DNA of 46,631 nt from a virus. The notes under the pieces are model-generated. The model ran no database searches, had not been told where the DNA came from, and saw only the letters and a list, made by a program, of their open reading frames with translations. Below, piece by piece: positions 8,259 to 15,491 of this stretch (positions are counted from its first letter, which is position 1; the number at the start of each line of letters is the position of its first letter). The stretch is taken from positions 1 to 46,631 of the IMG/VR virus record IMGVR_UViG_3300009420_003532, one strand, 5' to 3'. The position numbers and the translations under genes were made by a program.

Positions 8259-8555
8259 TTATGCGTCAGCAGCAATTGAATCGTCGCCTGAACCAGTAAC
8301 ACCGAGATCGCCAGCGGCGCCCGCGGAAACTTTCATTGGTACTAAGCACTCAGCAAAGTGGCGGCCCCCTGATGTGTGATATACGTACCAACCTGGAGTT
8401 TTAAACCCCTTTGCTCGGTTAGCAGCAACTCCTGCTTCTGTTAAATCGATAAAAACTGCATTATCGCGGTCGTTCGATTTATTTGTATTTCCTGATGCGT
8501 CTTCTAACCATGTTGGTACTGAAGCTAACGCGTCTGTTTTTCCCCAAAGTGCCAT
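8259..8555 (-). CDS. Small virion structural-type protein
   Basis: 98 residues starting MALWGKTDALASVPTWL, with GVAANRAKGFKTPGWYVYHT in the middle and an Ala/Gly/Asp-rich end. This matches a short beta-rich protein that marine T4-like phages often carry and that is usually treated as a virion protein. It has its own late promoter (TATAAATA, 8595-8602) and ribosome site AAGGAGAAC, consistent with high late expression. Confidence 0.72.
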   Translation of the reverse strand: MALWGKTDALASVPTWLEDASGNTNKSNDRDNAVFIDLTEAGVAANRAKGFKTPGWYVYHTSGGRHFAECLVPMKVSAGAAGDLGVTGSGDDSIAADA

Positions 8556-8594
8556 TGTTTTTGTTCTCCTTGTTTGGGTTTAGTTTATTAACAA

Positions 8595-8602
8595 TATTTA
8601 TA
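8595..8602 (-). promoter_or_regulatory. T4-type late promoter
   Basis: TATAAATA on the minus strand, 40 bases upstream of the ATG at 8555. It follows directly after the terminator of the upstream gene. Confidence 0.75.
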
Positions 8603-8626
8603 TAATAATAAGCTCTTAGAAAGAGC
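8603..8626 (-). terminator. Intrinsic terminator after the 8629-9912 gene
   Basis: A GCTCTT/AAGAGC stem with a three-base loop (8612-8626) is followed on the minus strand by TTATTATTA, which runs into the late promoter TATAAATA. Confidence 0.65.
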
Positions 8627-8628
8627 GC

Positions 8629-9912
8629 TTATTTTGCATTAGGTAGCTTACCTTTGTTGAGGCCATTTTTAGCTATATAGTCTCTAAAGGTTGGAGTAAT
8701 TCCGCGCTTTGCAGCTTTAGCCCTTGCTTTATCTGTATCAAGCATATGCTTTGCATAACCCATTTTAGCCATTTTAGGATCTTGGGCTTTATGCTCAGCA
8801 TCTCTTTGAGCTGCTTTTTTCTTACGAATATCACTAAAGTTTTTCATTTTAGCCATTTTATCTTTGGAAGTAAATTTACCGCCCATTACGCCTTTTGCTC
8901 TAGCATATTTTGCAGATGTACCTACAGCTTCACCAAGCTTGGATTCAACGTGATAACCTCTGCCGTCACAATGATCGCAGCCAGCACCATCACATTTAGG
9001 GCATTCGACGTTGCCTTCTTTATACGCTTTAAGCAAAGCTTTCCCAGAAGTCTCTTTCATATCAACAATGGATGCGCCCATATCACCAATCGCAAACGTT
9101 ACATTACCAGTTGCTTTCTTACGTAAGAAGTATTTAACACCATTCGGATTATCTGCAGATTGAAGTGTAATCTTTTCTTGCTCAGACTTTTTGCCTTTTT
9201 GAACAATATTCTTAGCAGTTACTTTAAACGATTGATAATCAGCACCTTTTTTAACAGCGGAATTAAATTTAATTTGCACAGTAGAATTCTTCTTAAGATT
9301 GTTAAAAATCTTATTCATATCAGTTGCTTCATCAAGATTTGATTCTCTTATTGAAGCTTTGTACAATTCTAAACCTTTAGAATATGCTGGGTTCTTCATC
9401 ATTTGCTTTGCTTCAGCACTAGCAGGATTTTGATGAGCCATGCGAACTGTTGGTTCGTCTAATTTATTGGCTTTCATATGCTTTTTATATGCATCAAACT
9501 TTTTAGAATCTACTGCTGGACCAAATCTGTTTCTCATCGGCGTGGTTATTTCATTAACAGATTCAGCAAGCTTCCAACCCTTTGCAAGATATTCTTTTTG
9601 TTTAGTCTTATCAATAACAATAGTTTTGCCGGCATTATCTACAACCATAACTTCAGTTTTAGGATTTTTTAACTGACGAGCTTCTGCAACTTGTTCTTTC
9701 ATTGCTAATGTTTTAACAAACGCGTGAAACATATCATCAGCGCCTATCATATCATGAGCGGTTTGTCTAAAAATCTTATGCTCTCTACCACCGTGGTATT
9801 TTTTATATAACACGTCGAATTTCTTTTTCTGCGCATCAGTCATTGGCTTATCTCTAAGTGGCGTGCGTGTGCCGCGCGCTTCGTTAACTGTAAATTGCTT
9901 AAAACTTTTCAT
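8629..9912 (-). CDS. Probable capsid-targeted polyprotein with DnaJ-type zinc motif
   Basis: 427 residues. The leader MKSFKQFTVNEA resembles the capsid-targeting sequence of T4 internal proteins, which the prohead protease gp21 removes after (I/L)-x-E. Further hydrophobic-x-E sites followed by Ala or Ser occur at residues 77, 117, 190, 195 and 328, so the chain could be cut into separate peptides. Residues about 199-285 look like a compact beta domain (NSTVQIKF ... VTFAIGDMGA). Residues 304-320 carry CPKCDGAGCDHCDGRGY, a DnaJ-like C-x2-C-x-G-x-G pair that likely binds zinc. The last 90 residues are very basic. Late promoter at 9946-9953. The packaged, processed state is inference. Confidence 0.75.
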   Translation of the reverse strand: MKSFKQFTVNEARGTRTPLRDKPMTDAQKKKFDVLYKKYHGGREHKIFRQTAHDMIGADDMFHAFVKTLAMKEQVAEARQLKNPKTEVMVVDNAGKTIVIDKTKQKEYLAKGWKLAESVNEITTPMRNRFGPAVDSKKFDAYKKHMKANKLDEPTVRMAHQNPASAEAKQMMKNPAYSKGLELYKASIRESNLDEATDMNKIFNNLKKNSTVQIKFNSAVKKGADYQSFKVTAKNIVQKGKKSEQEKITLQSADNPNGVKYFLRKKATGNVTFAIGDMGASIVDMKETSGKALLKAYKEGNVECPKCDGAGCDHCDGRGYHVESKLGEAVGTSAKYARAKGVMGGKFTSKDKMAKMKNFSDIRKKKAAQRDAEHKAQDPKMAKMGYAKHMLDTDKARAKAAKRGITPTFRDYIAKNGLNKGKLPNAK

Positions 9913-9945
9913 TTTATCCTACCGAGTTTAATTGTGCGTTATCTA

Positions 9946-9953
9946 TATTTATA
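9946..9953 (-). promoter_or_regulatory. T4-type late promoter
   Basis: TATAAATA on the minus strand, 34 bases upstream of the ATG at 9912. Its first T is also the last T of the terminator of the upstream gene. Confidence 0.8.
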
Positions 9954-9977
9954 AAAAAGCGGTAGCTACTCTACCAC
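9953..9977 (-). terminator. Intrinsic terminator fused to a late promoter
   Basis: On the minus strand GTGGTAG and CTACCGC pair around AGTAG and are followed by six T. The stop codon of the upstream gene (9971-9973) lies inside the hairpin. Confidence 0.8.
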
Positions 9978-10279
9978 TTTTCTTTGTCTGCCCAATATGC
10001 GCCAGACATTTTACCCTTTGCAATATTCTTTCCATGACGAGCTTTAAACGATTTACGTTTTGCTTTCATTTTATCTGACTCACCTTTTTTAGGATCGCCA
10101 GCAGTTGAAGCGCCCTGTTCTCCAAACCGAATAGTCTTAATTTTATCGCCGTCCTTAGCTACAACGATATGACTTTTCTTTGGATGTGACGGAGTTCTCT
10201 TAGCTTTATTATAACCATCCACGCCAGCTTTAGCTAATCGCGAATCTTTTTCTTCACAGAACGTTTTAAAGCTATCCAT
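9971..10279 (-). CDS. Leader-tagged small basic protein, probable internal virion protein
   Basis: 102 residues starting MDSFKTFCEEKDSRLAKAG, a variant of the capsid-targeting leader. The body is strongly basic, with KKSHIVVAKDGDKIKTIRFGEQG (beta) and KAKRKSFKARHGKNI near the C terminus. It resembles a short domain I associate with marine phages as a protein of unknown function. A basic packaged protein could bind DNA in the head. It shares an almost identical 32-base segment with the next gene upstream. Confidence 0.7.
   Translation of the reverse strand: MDSFKTFCEEKDSRLAKAGVDGYNKAKRTPSHPKKSHIVVAKDGDKIKTIRFGEQGASTAGDPKKGESDKMKAKRKSFKARHGKNIAKGKMSGAYWADKEKW
10224..10255 (-). repeat. Direct repeat, copy 1 (leader/EKDSRLAKAG module)
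   Basis: 32 bases that match 10540-10571 with one mismatch, encoding EEKDSRLAKAG right after the SFK leader. The two copies lie at the 5' ends of adjacent genes. Confidence 0.85.
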
Positions 10280-10283
10280 TACA

Positions 10284-10595
10284 TTAAACCTTTTGTATCA
10301 TGTACATTTGTACGGATTCAGTTGGGACGATTCCGCCTTTCCAAACCTTTGGTGCGATAAGAACACGCGGTCCTCTTAACTCTCTAACAACATATATAAG
10401 TTTAGCTTCAGCAGGTGAATCGGTGTATTGCTTTTTAAGACGAACTTCATCGCCAGCTTTAATACCAGTTCCTTCAGAAACCGTACTATTAGGAGTATCC
10501 TTTTTTAATCTAGCTAATAGACGAGGTGTACCTTCATCACCAGCTTTAGCTAATCGCGAATCCTTTTCTTCAATATAAGATTTAAAACTATACAA
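10284..10595 (-). CDS. Leader-tagged small protein with beta-barrel-like body
   Basis: 103 residues starting MYSFKSYIEEKDSRLAKAG, giving a gp21-like site at IEE. After a linker with a second possible site (VSE before GTGIKAGD), the rest looks like a small five-strand domain (AGDEVRLKKQY ... KLIYVVRELRGPRVLIAP) of the SH3/KOW type. Function unknown. Probable internal virion protein, by the leader and by the neighbourhood of similar genes. Confidence 0.68.
   Translation of the reverse strand: MYSFKSYIEEKDSRLAKAGDEGTPRLLARLKKDTPNSTVSEGTGIKAGDEVRLKKQYTDSPAEAKLIYVVRELRGPRVLIAPKVWKGGIVPTESVQMYMIQKV
10540..10571 (-). repeat. Direct repeat, copy 2 (leader/EKDSRLAKAG module)
   Basis: Second copy of the 32-base segment at 10224-10255, one mismatch. 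Confidence 0.85.
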
Positions 10596-10884
10596 TTTTC
10601 TTCCCCTTACTATCCCATTCGCCCAGTTTCATAATGTTTGCTTTAGCGTACGATTTAGAACCATATGTTTCGCCCCATTCCCAATCTTTCATACGCGTAT
10701 TCCATTCAAACATTAACCATTCACCCTTATGTCTTATGTCGCCGGTTTTCATATTCGTATCGTAAAACTTCTCAATACGGAATTTACGAGTAGGAAAGGC
10801 AATCTCCATCTCGCCATCATTACCAACCTTTTTCCATTTAGGCAATTTAACAGCTTCGGCTATATGAATTTTAAAACTTTTCAT
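10588..10884 (-). CDS. Leader-tagged small protein
   Basis: 98 residues from the ATG at 10884, starting MKSFKIHIAEAVKLPKWKKVG. I chose this start over 10911 because it places the SFK leader at the N terminus and because it sits directly after the upstream stop. IAE followed by Ala is a textbook gp21-type site. The mature part is rich in Trp and Lys (EWLMFEWNTRMKDWEWGETYG) and ends with a basic tail. I do not recognise it. Likely packaged in the head. Confidence 0.68.
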   Translation of the reverse strand: MKSFKIHIAEAVKLPKWKKVGNDGEMEIAFPTRKFRIEKFYDTNMKTGDIRHKGEWLMFEWNTRMKDWEWGETYGSKSYAKANIMKLGEWDSKGKKIV

Positions 10885-10885
10885 A

Positions 10886-11443
10886 TTAGTATTCCTTGAT
10901 CTTCTTTTCAATAGCAGTCATAATCTTGTTATGGGTTTTACTTAAATACCTGTCTTTTCTAAGACGAGCTAATGCTAATCTTGTTTGGTCAGCGTATCGC
11001 TTTTGAAAGTCAGCAGGCCTTGTATCAATATCTTGTACATTAGCAAGACGATCGGCAAGCTTAACTACTAATGCCCAGCTTGACATCTTAGCCATTTTGC
11101 CAGCGATATACTCACCTTTACCAATAGCGTCTGATGCCGCTTTATCTGTAGTTAATTGCTGAACCATATCTGCTACCAATGCACCGAACTGTTTAACTAA
11201 GTCTGCATAAGTAGTATCAGTGTCTTCCAGTGTGTCGTGTAGATATGCTGCTTGGATCATTGCAGAAAGATTATTAGACTTTTTAAACTTCTTTACAAAC
11301 CGAGCAACTTCTTTAGGGTGGTCAATATAATCTCCACCACTCTTCCTAGATTGACCAGAATGTGCTGCAGTTGCGACTCTTAAAGCTTTGAGCGCGTTTT
11401 CATTTAATGTTTCTTCGGCTAAGTATTTTTTAAAACTTTTCAT
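10886..11443 (-). CDS. Leader-tagged HD-domain (p)ppGpp hydrolase-like protein
   Basis: 185 residues. The leader MKSFKKYLAEE carries a clear LAE cut site. The body is a single HD hydrolase domain of the SpoT/MESH1 type: H28 and H42 in AAHSGQSRKSGGDYIDHP, H69-D70 with E73-D74 in AAYLHDTLEDTDTTYADL, and D131 in VVKLADRLANVQ. These are the metal and catalytic residues that remove pyrophosphate from alarmones. The usual DRLHN is DRLAN here. There is no synthetase, TGS or ACT domain, so it is a stand-alone small hydrolase. If packaged, it would reach the host with the DNA. Substrate not proven; it could act on other nucleotides. Confidence 0.85.
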   Translation of the reverse strand: MKSFKKYLAEETLNENALKALRVATAAHSGQSRKSGGDYIDHPKEVARFVKKFKKSNNLSAMIQAAYLHDTLEDTDTTYADLVKQFGALVADMVQQLTTDKAASDAIGKGEYIAGKMAKMSSWALVVKLADRLANVQDIDTRPADFQKRYADQTRLALARLRKDRYLSKTHNKIMTAIEKKIKEY

Positions 11444-11733
11444 TTCATTAATTTCTGTATCGTTGCTAATGCTTTTTTACCGTCTGGGTGTTTTGGATTA
11501 ATACTTACTTCTTCACCGTTTACAAAGTCCGATATATTGGCGGACTTGCCAAGCGCATTTATAGCTTTGTGCAATGGATCTTTAGGATCAAATGTGGTTT
11601 CAAAGTTTGGTTTGCCACGAAGTTCAACCCAAGACTTTTCTTTTGTATCCCACATCTTAAGTACACCCATGTTCTTGTCACGGATATATTTAAGCTTAAT
11701 GCCTTCAGAAATATATTGTTTAAAACTATCCAC
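11440..11733 (-). CDS. Leader-tagged small protein with GTG start
   Basis: 97 residues starting (GTG)DSFKQYISEGIKLKY. The GTG at 11733 overlaps the upstream stop (GTGGATAG) and puts the leader at the N terminus, so I prefer it to the ATG at 11751. ISE is a gp21-type site. The mature part contains NMGVLKMWDTKEKSWVELRG, which looks like a short beta unit, and ISDFVNGEEVSINPKHPDG. Unknown function, probable internal virion protein. Confidence 0.65.
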   Translation of the reverse strand: MDSFKQYISEGIKLKYIRDKNMGVLKMWDTKEKSWVELRGKPNFETTFDPKDPLHKAINALGKSANISDFVNGEEVSINPKHPDGKKALATIQKLMK

Positions 11734-11968
11734 CAAACTCGTGTCCTGCAACGCGTTTCATTTGTTTGTTGAATTCTGCCTGGGAAGGTTTTTCTTTATA
11801 CAATTTAATGGAAATCTCAGGTCGGTCTTTACCTTTAATTCTCCAATTCAAGCCCTTTTCTTTGTGCTCTGGTTTTGTAGTTTTGACTACTCTGCGCTTA
11901 TAACCAGCTTCCCAAGTTTCAGATCCTTCGACAACGGGTTTAGTTACAAAATCTTTAAATCTAAGCAT
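11726..11968 (-). CDS. Leader-tagged small basic protein
   Basis: 80 residues from the ATG at 11968, starting MLRFKDFVTKPVVEGSETW. The leader is a variant (L-R-F-K) with a possible cut after VVE. The body is basic and beta-like (YKRRVVKTTKPEHKEKGLNWRIKG), and RPEISIKLYKEKPSQAEFNKQMKR follows near the end. The ATG at 11968 is chosen because of the leader; starts at 11983 or 12043 are possible. Unknown function. Confidence 0.6.
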   Translation of the reverse strand: MLRFKDFVTKPVVEGSETWEAGYKRRVVKTTKPEHKEKGLNWRIKGKDRPEISIKLYKEKPSQAEFNKQMKRVAGHEFGG

Positions 11969-12080
11969 TTTTAGTTTCCACATTTTTGGTAGCGGTTTCA
12001 CACTTGCCGCAACATTGTGGCGTACCGCAATGCTGGTGTTCATTTAATTTCGGGGCTGGTTCTTTAATCAATGTCATCAT
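11961..12080 (-). CDS. Tiny Cys-rich protein
   Basis: 39 residues (MMTLIKEPAPKLNEHQHCG ... ) with HCGTPQCCGKC, a cluster of His and four Cys that could bind a metal. It exactly bridges two genes: its start overlaps the end of the large polyprotein by 17 bases and its stop overlaps the next start by 8 bases, as translationally coupled phage genes do. A start at 12077 is equally possible. Function unknown. Confidence 0.45.
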   Translation of the reverse strand: MMTLIKEPAPKLNEHQHCGTPQCCGKCETATKNVETKNA

Positions 12081-14349
12081 GTTTCACGGTATATACTTTA
12101 CCGTCTCCTGTTCTTATTCTCGCACGTCCTGTATCTTTGTCTGTGCCGACAAATATTCCGGCGAGATTTTCTTCTTCATCTGTAATTAAAACGTGTTTAA
12201 ACGTAACAGAGTCTCCACGACTTATATTAGAATTTAAAGAAGCTTCTTCAATTTCTTGTCCTGGCGTGCTTTTTTTATAGTTTTTAGTTAACTCGTCAGT
12301 TCCCCATTCTCTTTCGTCTGGAGAATCTTCGTTGTTTTTTTCAGCTTTATAACCGTATTTTTTAAGAAGTTGATTTCTTTTTAATAAATTTTTTGAACCC
12401 GATTTTACTTCACCATATTTTTTTATGTATTCCATTTCTAATTTACGTGGGCCGTGCTGAATATTTGTAAGTGTTGCTATTTGATTAGTTATATCTGCAA
12501 GATCTTCACCTTGTGAGACGTGTTTATGTATCTTATCAAGAAGTTTATCTAACATAGTTTGTTCGCTTAATCCAGAAATCTCATTTTCTTGGTTAGTTGT
12601 CAAACTAAAGTCTTCCTTTCTAACTTTATCAGCTAAGTCTTTATCTGCTTTTCCCCAGGTTCCTTTACCTTTGGTCGCAAACGAATTAACTCTAGCGAAA
12701 CCCCATTGAGTTGGGTTTGTTCCGGGTCTATGGCCTGTTCTCCAGGCAGCGACTCCTCTATCAAAAACTGTTTTTAAAACACCATACGATATTCCAGTCT
12801 TTTCTGATTTTTTCTTTAATGCTACTTTTGGATCTGCTTCCATTAAAACGTCAAACTCTTCAGACATGATAAACTCACCCATATCAGAAACAAGTTTTGA
12901 AATATCCTCAGCAAAATCTTTGTGATTTTCGTTTACTTGGTGTTGTTCTTTTGGTTTAAACATTCTAAAGCGCTTATCAAACTTAACAGAACCATTTTTT
13001 TCCAAGGCCATATGTGGTCTTTTTTTAACTTTAGTATCGCCAAGACACGCTTCACCGAACATGTCTTTAAATTTCTTTGTGTGTACAGAAGGCTTTGTTT
13101 TAGCTTCCTTATCTCCAGGTGCGGGTTTATATGCGTCTGGGTTATCGTCATCCATTTTACCGTACTTTGCAAAATGGCGAGCTCTATCATCCTTCTTATC
13201 TTTTTCTACGCCTTTATAATAACTTTTTGGCTGAGATCCAGGCATGTCCTTTACATCAGGATCCTGCGACTTTTCAGATCTTGATTCCATAAACAAGTCA
13301 AACATGTTATTAATTTCGTAAATGTCTTCTTTCTTTTGCGGATTTAAAACACTTGCAAGACGCTCTTTTTCAGCGGTTCGGACTTTTGGTAACAGTCGAG
13401 TTGCAATACGATCTATTGTTTTACCTGGAATTTTTTGTAATCTTTTGTCCAAAGTAATCTTTTCAGCTGTTGACATTGCAGAATATTTCTTATTTACAGA
13501 TAACCTATTTCGCATAAAATTAAGTGCTGCTTTTCTAGATCGCGATAACAGTTTATCCTTTGGAGCCATTTTTCTTTTAGCTCTTTCCTTCGCCATCTTT
13601 ATCTTTGTTTTATATCTTCTCATAATCAAACCCCGTTTTCTTCTCTGTTGAATAGAGAGAGGTCCGCTTTCTGCGAGGTTATCTTCGTTATCTTCTGCTA
13701 GTTCTTCAGAAATGTTCATACCCTTGCGGATATCGTTCATAATCTGTACTGCTGATCCTTTTAGTTTGTTAGGTAATCCCTGCTTAAAAGAAGCAATGTC
13801 GCCGGTTGCAGCGGCCGCTCTCATTTTAGAAGCTGACATTCCAGATACACTATCAGAGTCGGGATCTCTTTCGCCTGCTGATACTATTTCGATGTTTTCA
13901 AAACTATAGTCAAGCTCGTTATATTTGTTTAAAAGGGCTTCGAATTCCTTAACTCTGTCAGAACCTACTACTAATACAAGTTCAGTATATTTTTTAGACA
14001 ATTCTTTTAAAACTTCGATAATTGTTCTTGCAGGTGATTTTTTCACAATCGCACCAAAAGCTTTTTGGCCAAGGGCAATTTTCTTGTCATATGACAAAGG
14101 ATTATTTCTTGAGTCTTGTGAATGAGACATGTAAACCGCGGCATCAGCTTTGCGCTTAACTGCTACGGATATAACTTTGTTTATTAATTTTTCATGTCCA
14201 ACAGTAACAGGATTAAATCTACCGAAACTTGCAACTACAGTTTTTTTCAAAGCTTCGCTCATAGTCGGCGCGGTTTCAATATGATTACTTGGATCATGGC
14301 TTTTTAATTTTTTAAGATCTTTTTTCTTATTCTTAATATCTTTAGACAT
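12064..14349 (-). CDS. Modular polyprotein: nucleotidylyltransferase plus several phage modules
   Basis: 761 residues from the ATG at 14349 (AGGGGT upstream). Residues about 34-190 are a HIGH-superfamily nucleotidylyltransferase: GRFNPVTVGHEKL holds T-x-G-H and MSASKMRAA the ISxT-like motif, as in NMN adenylyltransferases. After LAE227 comes a very basic helical module (LSIQQRRKRG); after FME355 a segment with QDPDVKDMPGSQP and PSVHTKKFKDMFGE433; after LME504 a module GISYGVLKTVFDRGVAAWRTG known from marine phage proteins; after IEE702 a small beta domain. Every module border is a hydrophobic-x-E followed by Ala or Ser, the prohead-protease pattern. No SFK leader is seen. Late promoter at 14408-14415. 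Confidence 0.78.
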   Translation of the reverse strand: MSKDIKNKKKDLKKLKSHDPSNHIETAPTMSEALKKTVVASFGRFNPVTVGHEKLINKVISVAVKRKADAAVYMSHSQDSRNNPLSYDKKIALGQKAFGAIVKKSPARTIIEVLKELSKKYTELVLVVGSDRVKEFEALLNKYNELDYSFENIEIVSAGERDPDSDSVSGMSASKMRAAAATGDIASFKQGLPNKLKGSAVQIMNDIRKGMNISEELAEDNEDNLAESGPLSIQQRRKRGLIMRRYKTKIKMAKERAKRKMAPKDKLLSRSRKAALNFMRNRLSVNKKYSAMSTAEKITLDKRLQKIPGKTIDRIATRLLPKVRTAEKERLASVLNPQKKEDIYEINNMFDLFMESRSEKSQDPDVKDMPGSQPKSYYKGVEKDKKDDRARHFAKYGKMDDDNPDAYKPAPGDKEAKTKPSVHTKKFKDMFGEACLGDTKVKKRPHMALEKNGSVKFDKRFRMFKPKEQHQVNENHKDFAEDISKLVSDMGEFIMSEEFDVLMEADPKVALKKKSEKTGISYGVLKTVFDRGVAAWRTGHRPGTNPTQWGFARVNSFATKGKGTWGKADKDLADKVRKEDFSLTTNQENEISGLSEQTMLDKLLDKIHKHVSQGEDLADITNQIATLTNIQHGPRKLEMEYIKKYGEVKSGSKNLLKRNQLLKKYGYKAEKNNEDSPDEREWGTDELTKNYKKSTPGQEIEEASLNSNISRGDSVTFKHVLITDEEENLAGIFVGTDKDTGRARIRTGDGKVYTVKHDDID

Positions 14350-14407
14350 CAAATACCCCTAGGTAGTGCAAGTTTATTTTTAATATTTTTCAAGCTGATT
14401 ATTAATT

Positions 14408-14415
14408 TATTTATA
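14408..14415 (-). promoter_or_regulatory. T4-type late promoter
   Basis: TATAAATA on the minus strand, 59 bases upstream of the polyprotein ATG. An ATACTA/TAGTAT dyad that contains the stop codon of the upstream gene lies directly before it. Confidence 0.75.
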
Positions 14416-14418
14416 ATA

Positions 14419-14979
14419 CTAGTCCCTTAGTATAAAATTACTTTTAGAAAAAAACGTATTCATACAATATTCCCTTTCTACAGGATAGTCATGAGGACAC
14501 CCTCTTTCTCTTTTTTTCTCAGGATCTGTAAAAGTTGCGGATTCTTTCCAATCAAACCCGTATACAGTAACATTTTTTGGATTGCATGTCGATATGTAAT
14601 CGAGTGTAATTAACCCAGTTGTTGGATTTCTATGTCTGCCTGACTTTAGCTTTAAAGGCTTATACAAACTTTCAGGATATACAAAATCGATAGCATGAAT
14701 ATTGTTTGGAGTTCTTGCTTGGTGACCTGCATGCATTTTTTTAACGTGCCCGGGTATTTTGCTGAAAAAACTCTTATATTCAGATGTACTCCAAAATACC
14801 CAAACGTTAGTTTTCTTGCCGTGACTAAGTTTTACGTCCATTCTCGTGTATAACATCGCAGCCTTATTTAATCTTACTACCACGTCGTGAGAATCAATTT
14901 CATCCCCGTGTTGCTTTTTAAATAAAGCCATTGCATTGCCAACGACGGCAACTGTTTTTCCTTCAAACCATTCTTTCAT
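14419..14979 (-). CDS. GT29-like (sialyltransferase-type) glycosyltransferase, copy 1
   Basis: 186 residues. It carries the sialyl-motif pattern of GT29: KTVAVVGNA near the start (nucleotide-donor loop), DSHDVVVRLNKA, then NPTTGLITLDYI and NVTVYGFDW in the second half. GT29 enzymes use CMP-activated sugars. It is a close paralogue of the next gene and of 22528-23064, each starting MKE-x-FEGKTV. No membrane segment, so it acts in the cytoplasm. The acceptor is unknown. Phage-encoded KdsA and KdsB suggest CMP-Kdo as a donor, which is inference. Confidence 0.82.
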   Translation of the reverse strand: MKEWFEGKTVAVVGNAMALFKKQHGDEIDSHDVVVRLNKAAMLYTRMDVKLSHGKKTNVWVFWSTSEYKSFFSKIPGHVKKMHAGHQARTPNNIHAIDFVYPESLYKPLKLKSGRHRNPTTGLITLDYISTCNPKNVTVYGFDWKESATFTDPEKKRERGCPHDYPVEREYCMNTFFSKSNFILRD

Positions 14980-15485
14980 TTTTTTAATTTAAAAACCTCT
15001 TTTTGCTTTTCGAAAAACCGCCTATGGCAATAGTCTTCTTCTAAAGCAAAGTTGTGTCTTTCGTCAATCATTTTTTTATCATGAAATGAGGGTGTTTTTT
15101 TCCAATCAAAACCGTAAACATTTACAGTCTTTGGGTTGTATAAAGATATTAAATGTAATATTCTTAGTCCAGTTGACGGCCGGTGATGACCTAAATCAGC
15201 TTTTAACCATTCTGCATCTATTGCAGGATGGTGCAAAATTTCAACGATATGATCGCATGTTTTACTTGTCATTCGGTTTGGGTTCATTGTTTTAAACCAA
15301 TTTAAAAACCATACATCAGTTCGGTTTCCGTGAGATACTAAATCTTGTGGCTTTAACATAAAAAAACCGCGTTTAATTCTACAAACAATTTCAGCTGTAT
15401 CTATTTCTTTACCGTATTTGCTATCAAACAAACTTCTTGCGTTGCCAACGACGGAAACAGTTTTTCCTTCAAACACTTCTTTCAT
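14976..15485 (-). CDS. GT29-like glycosyltransferase, copy 2
   Basis: 169 residues, overlapping copy 1 by four bases. Same plan: KTVSVVGNARSLF, DTAEIVCRIKRG, RPSTGLRILHLI and TVNVYGFDWKK. It is slightly shorter than copies 1 and 3 in the middle region and has diverged at the DVVVR block to EIVCR, so donor or acceptor may differ. The tandem position suggests local duplication. Confidence 0.8.
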   Translation of the reverse strand: MKEVFEGKTVSVVGNARSLFDSKYGKEIDTAEIVCRIKRGFFMLKPQDLVSHGNRTDVWFLNWFKTMNPNRMTSKTCDHIVEILHHPAIDAEWLKADLGHHRPSTGLRILHLISLYNPKTVNVYGFDWKKTPSFHDKKMIDERHNFALEEDYCHRRFFEKQKEVFKLKK

Positions 15486-15491
15486 AATATA

